Part shown: positions 1 through 10,625 of the stretch, piece after piece
Numbering within the stretch: the stretch's first letter is position 1
Layout of the letters: each line of letters begins with the position of its first letter
From: Heterobasidion occidentale
Lineage: Eukaryota > Basidiomycota > Agaricomycetes > Russulales > Bondarzewiaceae
Reading direction: 5' to 3'
DNA length: 64,000 nt
Assembly: GCA_039111635.1 (NCBI GenBank)
Contig: JBCAQO010000002.1
Coordinates: 3,828,424 to 3,892,423 of the forward strand
Program-made: the position numbers and the translations under genes
The notes under the pieces: generated by a model
Databases searched by the model: none
The model's input: only the letters and a program-made list of their open reading frames with translations
What the model was told of the DNA's origin: nothing

Positions 1-1356
1 AAAATCGCCGTATCCCTCATCTGGTCAATAGTATGGGTCAATGTCGTCGTAATTCCCATCTTCGACCTCATCCCATGCGTCTAGTTCAGCTCGAGTTCAG
101 GCAGCAGTTCGCTGAGCTAGTCGCTGGCGGACTTGAGTTCGTCTACCAAAGTGAGGATGCGTTCCTTCAGGTCGATTATCTCGAGGATGGTTTGGAGTCA
201 GCAAATCTCTTGGTCAAGTTCTCCTAAGACTGTCTCGTCCAGGTTGGGGTATCGCCCTTGTCCTCGGATTTACTCATCTCTCGTTCCTCCTATACCTTGG
301 AGGATGCTCCTTATTGCTGCCTCTGGTGTCCTGCCCGGTGGATTGTCCTGCCAATACGGGAAGAAGGGTCTCTTGATCCTGTCGCGCCTGATGTTGTACT
401 GTAGTCCAGAAATATTCTGTCTGGACTGTTGCGTCTTGGCTGGTCGTAGCCGGCATTGCTCTGCTGGTTTTGTCGACCCCTGGTTGGACGCGGAACGGGT
501 CAATCCCAACGGGCTGGGCGTGATGAGAGTGTACCGCATCGGTGTTTGACATGAGGGCAGGTATGAGCTCCAGATTGATGAAGGAAGAAAACTTGTCGGG
601 GTGGATGAGTAGGGCATACTCCCCATTGTTTCCTCTGGCATACCAGGAGGCTGCTCGATGATCATCGGCATAGGCCAAAAGCCGGACCTGATTGCTCGCA
701 TCTGCGAGGCGTCTGGGAACATCATTGTTCTTGCTCCCTGGTTGCCCTGCGAAGAAATTAGCGAACCTTTGCAAGGCTAGCGCTGTGGCCATCTAAATTA
801 CCGCCGAGATTGTGGTGCGCTGAAGCAGCGCATCCCCTAATCCTTCCAATTCTCAGGGGTGCAGATCTCTACCACCGACAGGGGGTCCTCTGGTCCTGGC
901 AGCCGATGCACTAGCTGTTGCTGATTTGTGTACATCTGTTTCAGCAGCTGCAGGTGATGCCATATTTGCAGGGTTTCTTGATCCTCTGCCACCTCTCGCT
1001 TCTGGTCTTGTGTCTCCTTGAGCCAACATTGTCGTTGGTCGCGGAGGTGCTGGTGGAGCCGGTCTTCCTTCTTCTTGACATCCCTCATTGTGCTTGTCAT
1101 GAGCTCCCTCAGCCTGAGGTGAGGCTCGTAATTCCGTTTGATTTTTGGTGACGAGCGTGGTGAGACGGGTGGAGACTGGTATGGAAACTTCCTCTGGAGT
1201 TGCTGGACGGCTGCCTTGGCTAGGTCGTCCAGTGTTGGGGTTGGCCACGGCCAAAATGATGTCTGGTGAGGGATTCCTTGATGTCGAAGAGGTAGTTCCC
1301 TCATAGATGAGCATGGCATGTCCTGGGGAGTAATCAAGAGAGGAGTGGTCGGACAT
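1..1356 (-). pseudogene. Extra 3' ORF of element 1, broken
   Basis: Downstream of the chromodomain stop (1419) the minus strand keeps a coding-like sequence in pieces. 837-1337 encodes a charged, Gln/Lys/Glu-rich, probably coiled-coil segment (for example HLQLLKQMYTNQQQLVHRL). About 274-792 follows in another frame with the motif RFANFFAGQPGSKNNDVPRR. Near 480 the best frame changes again to a stretch with KRPFFPYWQDNPPG. From 270 to the left edge a leucine-heptad-like region continues with in-frame stops. I do not recognise a known domain. It sits on the sense strand of the retroelement after integrase, as does the separate 3' ORF of element 2, so it is probably an accessory retrotransposon protein. 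Piece boundaries are approximate. Confidence 0.55.
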
Positions 1357-1418
1357 ATACTGGGAAGGATTTCCTTGCTTTTTGATAAAGGGAGGCCGCT
1401 CCTCTTTTATATACCTCC

Positions 1419-4400
1419 TTACAGCTTAATCGCCGCCGGTCGGGGCTTGTTGGGATAGCTTTCATGAAACTCTCGAAGCGCCTCATCGGCTGTATCTTTG
1501 AGGAGGGCAAAGGGTTCCCAAGTGTTATCTGCTTCGGAGTATCTGACCCACTTGACGAGGTATTTGGTTCCTTGTCCCTGGTGTCTTGAATCTAGAATGG
1601 TCTCCACTTTGTAGTGCTCTTCTTCATTCAGAATTTCTGGTGCTGGTCTGGGGAAGTTCCCTCCATGGGCCTCTGTCTCATGATATTCGGTGAGCACGGA
1701 GGCATGAAATACCGGATGTATCTTCCATGTTTCAGGTATTTTCAGCCGATAAGCTAGGGAACCAATTCTTTTGGTCACTTGAAAAGGGCCATAATGCCTA
1801 GGTGCCAACTTGAACTTTGGGTGAGTTGTCCAAATATGGGTTCCTTCTAACCAAACTTGGGTTCCTATTTTCCACTGTGGAAGTTTCCGGTGTAGGTCCC
1901 GGTCCTTGGCGTGCTGCGCTGCTATCTGTAGACTGGCAGCCGCATCTTCTTGGACTTTCTTGATTAGCTGTAAACGTTCAGTTACTGCGGGCGCCTTGGT
2001 CTCCAACGCCAAATTAACCGAATACGGCAGATTGAACCCGTAGAGGATTTCAAACAGTGATTTCCCTGTAGCGGAATGTCTTCGGGTGTTATGGGAGAAT
2101 TCTGCGAAGGGGATCAAGTCTACCCAGTTATCTTGATAGTAGTTGCAGAATACTCGTAGGAATTGTTCAATCTCCTGATTAACTTGTTCTGTTTCTCCGT
2201 CTGTCTGGGGGTGATAAGCTGTGCTGAGGGCCGGAGTAATTCCTAGGCCTTTCCATAGTTCTCGTGTGAACTTTGCCGCAAACTGAGGGCCTCTGTTGGA
2301 TACCACCTTGGTTGGTAGACCATATCGTTTGAACACATTATCCTGGAAGAGCGTTGTGGTTTCTTTGGCCGTGATTGTCTTCTTGCACGGAGTTATGACT
2401 ATCCCTTTTGACAGGCCCTGGTCCACTACCATGTTTATTGAATTGTATCCTCTACTTTCTGGGAGGTCTGTTACGAAATCTGTAGAGATGAAATGCCAAG
2501 GGGCATTTGTGGTTTCCAATGGTTGAATGGGAGGATGGGTCCTGTGGGGTAGGTTCTTGGTGGACAGGCAAACTGCGCATCCATCCACGTATTGATGGAC
2601 AAACTTGGTCATGCTCGACCACCAGTAATGGCGTTGTACCAATTCCAAGGTCTTTGCTTGACCTGGGTGTCCTGTAGCCATGGTGTCGTGACACGTCTTA
2701 ACAATCATTTGCCGGAGGAGGTCATCTTTTGGGACGCATATATAGCCATCTTGTCTTGTAATGCCGTCTTCATGTGTCCACTTCCCTAAGTCACCCTTCA
2801 TTGCTTTTGGTCCTTTTTCCAACAACTTCTTGAGGGCGACGTTGACCAATAGATTGTGTTTGGAGCGCAAGTGTCGATTGATGGAGAGGATGTCCGAGGA
2901 TACAAGTTCCGTCGCTTTGACGTGCATGCTTTTGCTGGAATCTACCAGAGTTTCACTGGACTCGGTGAAAAGTCTGGACGGGAGCAGAGTCTGTGCTTTG
3001 TTATCAGATTCCACCCCCTCACTAAGGTCTGGACGCCTGGACAGAGCATCTGCATGATTGGTAGTTCCGGCCTTGTAGCTGAGCTGGAAATTAAATCTGG
3101 ACAAAAACAGACTCCAGCATGCTTGTCACCTTGATAGGTCCCACACTGTCTGAAAGTGTTCCAGGTTCCTGTGGTCCGTCCAGATCCCAAAGGGGTGTCT
3201 AGCGCCTTTGAGATAATGTTTCCAGTGTTCCAGTGCCTTGATGATTGCAAGGAGTTCGCGGTCATGTACGTTGTAATTCCTTTTGGGCGGTGAAAACAAT
3301 CCCGAGAGGTATGCCACTGGATGCCAGTTGTTATCATGTCCTTCCTGTAAGAGGACTGCACCATATGTGGAGAGGGAGGTGTCGGTTACAAGCCGGTATG
3401 GGCGCATCGGGTCGGGGTATATTAGGACGGGTTGACTGATGAAGGCTTTCTTTAATCGGTCAAAGGCCTGTTGGCAATCCGTGGTCCAGTCCCATTTCGT
3501 GTCTTTCTTGGTAAGGTCATGTAGGGGTCGTGCGATCAGAGAGAATTTGTCAATGAATTGCTGATAGAAATTTCCTAAGCCTAAGAAAGAGCGGATGTCT
3601 CGAACTGTGCAAGGGATGGGCCATTCCTGGATCGCTTCAATCTTTGAATCCTCCATGGCGACGTGATCTTTTGAAATTGTGTATCCCAAGTAGTTTAGCT
3701 TTTCCTTGTGGAACTCGTATTTCTCTGGTTTGAGATCTAGATCATTGTCGCGCAAGATTTGGAGGACTCGTCAAACAATCACGATATGTTCTGCCGTGGT
3801 TCTTGTGAAGATGAGGATGTCGTCCATATATACCGCAATTTTCCGGGCGAGGATGAGCTCTTGGAAGATCATGTTCATCATGGCCTGGAAGGTCCCTGGG
3901 GAGTTGCACAACCCAAAGAACATCACCATGGGTTTGAAGAGTCCCAAGGGCGTCACAAAGGCCGCCTTGGACTCGTCCCCTTTTCTGATGCGTACATTGT
4001 TATATCCCCACCGAACATCTAATTTTGAAAATACCGTTGCCTCTCGGATGACATCCAAGAGTTCTTGGATTAGTGGTAAGGGGGTGACGTCTCAAATGGT
4101 GTGTTTATTAAGGTGGCAATAATCCTGTACCGGACGTAACTTTCCATCCTTCTTGTTTATAAAGAAGAAGGAGGCCGCGCTAGGTGCCGTTGATCAACGT
4201 ATTGTTCCCCTAGAAAGGTGCTCCTTGACGAATTTTCCCAGCTCGTTGTGCTTATCCGGGGTCAAGGGAAATATCCTTGGAGCCTGGGGTTTAAAGGACG
4301 GCTTGAGATTTATCGCATGGTCCCAGATAGTGTGCTTGGGGAGCCGTTGCAATTGTCTCTCGCTGAAAATGTCGAGGTAGGAATAGTATTCTGACGTCAC

Positions 4401-5345
4401 GCGATCCTTGAAATCGGTCATGTTGATTTCCTCCTCTAGGTCTTTGTCAAAACTAGCGAACCCCGAGGGTTTGGGAGCTACCTTCCTGATGACGGGTTCT
4501 TCTCCGCTAACCGCTGCGGAGGAGTCAAACGGTATTTGCACCTCTTTGGTGACTTCCTTTGAAGCTTTGCCCTGGGCTACCTCTTGTTGAGCTTGCTGGT
4601 GTTCCTTCCTTTTGGCTACTTGTTCCTCGAGCCATTTCCGAGCCTTGAGTTGTTGGAATTTGTGCTTGAGCAGCTCCATGAACCGAGTTTTCTATTCCTT
4701 TGCAGGGACTTGGCTCCACTGTTCTTTAGTCCAAGTCCACGAAGGTCCTACCGGTTCAGAGACAAGATGCGGCTTTGTCCGCTGAGGAATCTTGTCACCG
4801 CGTAGTTTCGCTAGCCATGCCTTCTTGGTAGGCTCTTCCCTTGCCTTAGTGAAACCATATGGTTGTTGGCAATCTTCAGGGCATCGATCAAAATGTACCT
4901 CACGGCACCTCCACCCGATGGAGGGGTCGTGGTATTTCAACCAATCTGTTCCTAGGAGCATGTTGTCCTTTGATAGATTGGTGATGAACATCTGGACACG
5001 TTCAGTATGGGTTCTCCCCCGTCTGTCCTTGACGGTGAGATTTGTGTCTAGGCCTTGTTGAATGAGGCCTGCCTTGTTGACGGTGTCATCGATGTTGCAA
5101 ACGCGGATAGGGCGGTTTAAGGGGTAGGTTGGAAGGTTATATTTTTGTACTCATTTCTCGTTCACCAGAATCCCTTTGCAGGCTGAGTTGATGGCAGCTC
5201 TGGCTCTAGCGCTTCTTCCCCGAGTTGTCAATTGCACGTCAAGTTGAATGGGGTAAATGATGTGGCTGTTCATTGCTCCAATTTGAATACATGACGGGGA
5301 ATCATACTCGGGTTTCCTCAACCCCCTCTCTTCGGCTGGTGAAGG
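1419..5345 (-). pseudogene. pol: Element 1 pol: protease, RT, RNase H, integrase, chromodomain (5 stops)
   Basis: Protease lies near 4700-5250. Its active-site triad, normally D-S/T-G, reads A-I-N-S-A-C (Asp changed to Asn), followed by the usual LLGTDWLKYHDP motif. Reverse transcriptase spans about 3700-4400, with [20 protein letters not shown] and the catalytic box [10 protein letters not shown] intact. RNase H spans 3126-3755 (HDRELLAIIKALEHWKHYL). Integrase has the zinc-binding HHCC region (CAVCLSTKN), TDFVTDLPES, then SNRGPQF where SDRGPQF is expected, and the Glu in DGETEQVNQEIEQF, so the catalytic triad is D-N-E. A chromodomain ends the protein (YLVKWVRYSEADNTWEP). In-frame TGA codons are at 5151-5153, 4194-4196, 4092-4094, 3771-3773 and 3126-3128. 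By context four replace CGA and one replaces TGG. Pol is in a different frame from gag. Confidence 0.9.
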
Positions 5346-5350
5346 AGGGG

Positions 5351-6960
5351 TCAGGAAAAATCCTCTGCTAGATCTGTCAACATTTGTTTGGCCTTGGCCT
5401 TCCCTACTTCTCTAAGGAGCACTCGGATACCATTAATATTATGGACGGGTCTGTTGCCTTGTTGTCCGTTAGGTGGTATGTAGTGTTCTCCATTGCTCTG
5501 GTGTTGTCTTCTGCTCCTTGCGGAAGGGTCCTCACGTTCCACCGGATGACTAGGTTGTGGTAACCGATGGTGGTGGCCATGAGAACTCCCTTCCTCCAAT
5601 CCTCTATGAAGTCCCGCATCGTCTCCCAGCGGGGATTCTTGCTCATCTTCATCCTCCATGTCTGTAGCACGAGTTCTTCTACCTCCTCTGCCCATTGGTC
5701 TGCGCTTATATCCTCGAGGCGGTTGAACGCTTCTACGCGGAGATGGGCAATCAGCTATCCCGTGCCCTGGTTTGCCACAATTGTAACAGGAAAAAGGGGC
5801 GGGTTTCTTGCCATCATATACGCGCTTGTTCTGGTTGGCGTCTCGTTTGCGAGAGGCATCAATGTCCATGTCAACCACCTGGTTGTTCATTCTGCGAGGT
5901 GCGCTGGTAGAGTTATAGCGGAGAGCGGGTTGGAGGGGAAAACAATTGAGGAAATCGCTTCGGAATGAGGTGGAGTTGGCGAGGATCGCCTTTTGAGCAC
6001 TTCGGGCTCTCAGCCGTCCGTCTATTTCACAAGCAGTATTGATCCAGTCTTGGATCGTGTCTTTTGGCAGAGTTTTCTTGTCATAGATCTTGTCCATGAC
6101 CTTTGGATCGAGCCCTCTCTGGAAATAGGGAACTTGTTCCTTGTCGGTGATGTCGGCATCGGCGGCTATAAGGGCAAATTGATTGGAGTATTTGTCCACC
6201 GTCATCTTCCCTTGAGAGAAGGACATAAGGGCGCTTTGGGCCTTGTCCGTAAGGTTTGTTTCCTTGAATTGAAGTCTGAACTTGTCAAGGAAATCGGCCC
6301 AAGTTCCGAGGTTCTGAGGCAGGATCGCCCCAACTGTCTTTTTTAGGAAATTTTCTGCCCATATGCCGGCTGTTCTATATCTTATGCATAGGAGGGAGAG
6401 GGAGACTTTGTCCTCATCTGTCTTGTACCGGTCTGATTCCACTGTGAAAAGGAGGAGGCAATTCACAATAAATTTCTGTGATCGCGTTCTGTCTCCATCA
6501 AAATTATCGGGGAGTCTAAGCTTGCCCCTTCCAGATGATACTGTTGTAGAGGGAGCTGCAATATCTATCAACATAATGGTATTATCTTCGATGGTTTGGG
6601 TATTGATCGGTGTTTGAATATCCGAGGATTCGGACTCGGATGTTTCTTCTTCTTCTTCCGATGTGTCCGGGATTTCCGGTTTGGAGTTTCTGTACTGGGG
6701 TGGCTCTACCCAGTCTTCTGCTATTTCATCCCAAGCCCACTCAGCTTCTGTTCTGTCTCCTCTTGTGAAGAAATATTGTCCTCCTTGGTACGAGCAGTTA
6801 TCAAAGTTTGGAGGAGCTGGCCGATTGGTGTCGGAGTAATATCAGTGGTTTCCTCTTTGATGGATAGGATGATTATTCTGTCGAAGTTGGTTATGGGTTC
6901 ATCTAGTGCCTGGTGGATATCCTAGGCCTAGGTATTGCTCCAGGGTGTGTGAAGTAACAC
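5351..6960 (-). pseudogene. gag: Element 1 gag, N-terminus frameshifted
   Basis: An open stretch 5351-6574 carries a retrotransposon gag domain (PYFQRGLDPKVMDKIYD) and one zinc knuckle, CYNCGKPGHGIADC, near its C-terminus, followed by an Arg-rich tail. The first ATG of this frame is at 6574, but the frame stays open without an ATG back to about 6838. It encodes a plausible acidic N-terminal region there (AEWAWDEIAEDWVEPP, then a run of Glu/Ser). Still further upstream the coding-like sequence lies in other frames (DIHQALDEPITNF, then HTLEQYLGLGYPPGT). I infer at least two frameshifts, so the gag N-terminus is broken and no intact start can be assigned. Confidence 0.82.
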
Positions 6961-7060
6961 TCTTCGGTGGGGGTCTATGCCACCGATAAGGGTTGTGAGA
7001 GAGAGTGTGGCAGAAAGCACAGTGTGGTGCAAGGTAGGGGCAAAAGCGAGTCTATTCTAG

Positions 7061-7630
7061 TGTTACAAACTGCTCGTTTGATAACCCAAGAGTAACAGGT
7101 TCTTCCCTAGGTCACACGATGGACTGAGTGGTGAACGAAGTCTCGACTGTATCAGGCAATGATACAGGAAGTAATAATGATTCCACTGTAGGAAGACAGT
7201 GGGGAGCGAAGGTCCACAGTAGGAAGACTGTGGGGGAACAAAGGAGAATAGACTGAAGATCCTCAGCCTATTCTATGGGCCTTATATACTGTATAGGGTA
7301 TAGGGTAAGAGTCCGTGTGCTTCTCCGGGTATCCATCCTAGGAGAGCTGTGGTCGCCGTCTCTCTCAGCCGGTGCCTACTCTTGTACTTCTCCAGTCGCA
7401 CCAATCCATCCTTGTGCGACGATGTGCTTACCCATAAGCCCTAAGCCCATGGCATGTGAATGCCTCCCATATATCCTCTACCGATGTCTTGAAGAACCAT
7501 TGGTCCAGTTGGATCTTAAGGACACGCCAAATACCTTGATGTATGCTCCGTAGTGGAGCCACCTAGCATGTGATGCTTGAACCATCGGATAGACCAGCCC
7601 TGACGGGCCCCGATCGGTCAAGTCATAACA
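7061..7630 (-). repeat. 5' LTR of element 1
   Basis: About 570 bp. On the minus strand it begins TGTTATGACTTGACC and ends GAGCAGTTTGTAACA, giving TGTTA...TAACA termini. It lies directly upstream of the gag leader in the element's orientation. About 475 bp of it is repeated inverted at 7631-8151, which confirms that this is a repeated unit. It contains simple internal repeats (CACAGTAGGAAGACTGTGG type) around 7180-7240. Confidence 0.8.
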
Positions 7631-8151
7631 GGCATGTCCTTAGGAGCCGACTGGACCAATGGTTCTTCAAGGCATCGGTAGAGGATATATGGGAGGATCA
7701 TGGGTACAGCGGATTGATAAGATAGGCATTCACATGCCATGGGCTTAGGGCTTATGGGTAAGCACATCGTCGCACAAGGATGGATTGGTGCGACTGGAGA
7801 AGTACAAGAGTAGGCACTAGCTAAGAGAGACTGCGACCACAGCTCTCCTGGGATGGATACCCAGAGAAGCATATGGACTCTTACTCTATACCCTATACAG
7901 TATATAAGGCCCATAGAATAGGCTGAGGATCTTCAGTCTATTCTCCTTTGTTCACCCACAGTCTTCATACTGTGGATCTTTGTTCCTCAGTATTTTTACA
8001 TACCGATCTTCGTATCTTCAAATACAAATAAACATTATTCCCTCCTGTATCATTGTCTGATACAGTCAAGACTTTGTCCACCCCTCAGTCCGTTGTGCGA
8101 CCTAGGGAAGAACCTGTTACTCTTGGGTTATCAGATGAGCAGTTCATAACA
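7631..8151 (+). repeat. Truncated LTR, opposite orientation
   Basis: The reverse complement matches 7061-7535 closely, including the segment with CCCATAAGCCCTAAGCCCAT and the terminus ...TTCATAACA. The first ~95 bp of the LTR are missing where it abuts the start of element 1's LTR at 7630/7631. The simplest reading is that element 1 inserted into an older LTR of the same family pointing the other way. The two arms form an inverted repeat of roughly 1.1 kb. Confidence 0.75.
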
Positions 8152-8161
8152 GTATAGACCC

Positions 8162-8914
8162 AGACTCCAATGAATGAAGATGATCGATTGCCTTTGAGCT
8201 CTTTCGAGAAACTCAGGGTCACTTTCTGCCTTGTCTTCAAAGAGGTTAAGAAGATGATCTTTGAGGTCCTCTCGATGGTGAAAAGGAACTGGATGATCTT
8301 TTCCTGTCCAACAGATGACACGTGGAGGTGTCCAACTAAGAACACGGAAGGCGGTGAGGCTGGTGTAGTAGCGGATGAGTAGAGGAAGAGATGGGAAGGG
8401 AGACAAGTCCAGTGCATTGTCAGACCGTGCAAAGGATTCTCAGATCTGACAGAGATCACGAAGTGTGGGCTAAGAAGGTGGCCAGACATCGGGTGCAGTG
8501 TAGAGATCAAGTATATTACAGGTGAACAAGCTGAGCTTTTTAGAAGCTCATCTTGCCTATTTATACAGAGATGTATCTAGGGCCGGATCAGGATCTGGTC
8601 TGTACGCTTCTCAGGTACCAAGGTAAATGATTGAGATCCGTAAGCAAAGATGCATCATCGACCTACCATATAACTAAGTATAGTAATCGGATCATAAATG
8701 TCTAGCCACGTCATTGATCGATCAGGAACTAGGAACTAGGTCAGGAACTAATGTCTGTCCACATCAAGAACTAAGAACCGTAAGTAAGTGTTCATGTGTC
8801 AGCATGTAAATGGTAAGTAATCAGCAAGAATAGTCCAAGCATGTACCATGTCCGAAGCACTTGACCAGCCCGTCTGCTCACGTGCTTTGCACATGTTAGG
8901 ACGCGGTCCTAACA
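8162..8914 (-). repeat. 3' LTR of element 2
   Basis: This segment matches 18548-19300 along its whole length, for example the shared stretch GATGATCTTTTCCTGTCCAA and the end CATGTTAGGACNNGGTCCTAACA. On the minus strand it starts with the short palindrome TGTTAGGACC. The right boundary at 8914 is firm. The left boundary is 8162-8171, because 9 bp (agactccaa) match the other copy beyond the expected TG. Confidence 0.85.
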
Positions 8915-8925
8915 CTACTTCCTCT

Positions 8926-10625
8926 CTATACAAGTCTTTGGTGTTTGGTGGGTGCACCAATGATGGGGGGCAGTTCCCTTTGATGAGCTTCATCAAAGGT
9001 GGGAATGTGATGGGCGGGGTATCCAGTCCAGTTGGCGGTGTTGATCATGTGCTCCAGCGCCTGCTTGTGGTACCCGTATTCTTCAGCCACGCAATTGATC
9101 TGCAGGCAAAGTCGACGGGACTGCGTGTGATGCCTGTCATAGTCATGTAGAAAGTCACGTGCCGTAGCATCTGTTCTTTGTCTAATGCCCGTGATTGGAC
9201 ATCCCACAACGAGATGGCTGGTGCGTCCACATTCCCAGCAGGAGCGGGTTTTGGGCTCGGTGGGTGAAGGAGGTGGGGGAGTTAGCGGGTTAGGCCAGAC
9301 ATTTTCAGAGTCAGCTGCATCCGCGGGCCATTCTTCGTCTGTTGCGACAGGTACGTCCAGAGACTGGGGGGTGGTTTTGTCGACAACAATAGGATGGGCA
9401 AGGTTGTCACCGAGTAGGGGAGGGGATGGGGACATAGTAGGGGGTGATGAGGTGGTATTGGTAGCAAGCAAAGAACTTGGCAATCCTGGATGGCCTGCTC
9501 GGGGGTATAAGGGGGACTAGTGGGCCACATGAACTGAGCGGTCTCCTCGTTGGTGGGTCAAAAGGAGAGGGGCTGGGTAGCCGGGATATCGGGAGCAGGG
9601 GAAGGTTCTGCAACTGTGGGGGGATCAATGGCCATGGGTTCTTCAATGTTGATCTGATGGAAGCCTTGTTCCTGCGCGTCTGGTTTGGTCATTACCCAGG
9701 GCCTGATGTAATCCTCAGGGTTGTATCCTCCAGCCCAGTAGATTGCGATAGGGATAGGGTGGACTCCATGACTATTGAGGGGAAACAAGTGAGTCGGCAG
9801 CAACCCCTTAGGGACATATTCCTCGATCTCCAAGCGTGACCCATCAAATCCAATGAAACAGAACCAGCGGACCGTATTCTCCTTGTAGTGGATTTGGGCT
9901 AGCGTGTCGAGCCAAACCTGTACCGTATGTTGCTGAAGGAGGACAGAGCTGCTGCTAACAATCCTGCCTAGTCTGAAATTGATCATGTCATTGTGTATGG
10001 CGGGGAGGTTGATGAGTCCTCTAAGGTGGTACAAGGTAACCGTTAGGTTGGCAAGAAGGATTGCCTGGTGATAGTCAAGTGGCCCTGAGAATACCTGGTA
10101 GACCTGTGCCAGGACCATTTGCTGTAAATAAAAAGGGAAGGTGTGAGGGTCTTTCAAACCCGGTTGATTTAGGATGATGGGAGCTTCGTCCTCGGCGAGC
10201 GTAAGGTGGTAGATGCTGTTGTTGGTGGACAGATCCTGGTAGAGGTGGAGGTCGTGCAACGGGCTTGGAAGGGCGCGGATATGGAAACAGGGGTTTTTAT
10301 TGTGAACTGCGAAAGCCTGCTGGGGGACAATAAGGTGGGGGGTTTGCATTTGAGCCGGGAGGCGGAGGATCACAAATGCTTGTGGTGGGTTAGCGACGTT
10401 GATGCCTTCAGAGGGGATGCTGTCGTTGTCATCTGAGTCCGAGTCCGAGTAGTCATCAATAAGCATGGAAGTGGGGGAGATCGGAGTGACGGTACAGAGG
10501 AGAAAGGGGTTGGGAGAAGAGGTATTGGAAGCGTGGATGGAGGAAGTTATGGAGGTCATAGTGAAGTCGTTGAGAATAAAGCGGGGGGAGTGAGCGAGGA
10601 TGAGGTGTGTGGGAGCAAGGGACAT
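8926..10625 (-). pseudogene. Extra 3' ORF of element 2 with CCHC zinc knuckle, broken
   Basis: The ORF starts at an ATG at 10625 (MSLAPTHLILAHSPRF) and is open for 355 codons to a TGA at 9558. The C-terminal part resumes in another frame (about 8926-9483). The N-terminal part has an acidic Asp/Ser run and a globular-looking centre (YQVFSGPLDYHQAILLANL; WFCFIGFDGSRLEIEEY; YWAGGYNPEDYIRPW). The C-terminal part holds CWECGRTSHLVVGC, a CX2CX4HX4C zinc knuckle outside gag. It lies after the chromodomain and before the 3' LTR on the element's sense strand. The function is unknown. The knuckle suggests nucleic-acid binding. One nonsense codon and one frameshift break it. Confidence 0.6.

Larger units (their letters stand above)
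1..7630 (-). mobile_element. Ty3/Gypsy chromovirus, element 1 (left end outside window)
   Basis: Reading on the minus strand the order is 5' LTR (7061-7630), leader, gag with a CCHC zinc knuckle, protease, reverse transcriptase, RNase H, integrase, chromodomain, then an additional ORF that runs off the left edge. The order RT-RH-IN with a C-terminal chromodomain places it among chromoviruses (Ty3/Gypsy). The 3' LTR is not in the window. The element is decayed: at least five nonsense codons in pol, frameshifts in gag and in the 3' ORF, and two substituted catalytic aspartates. It cannot be autonomous as it stands. Confidence 0.93.
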
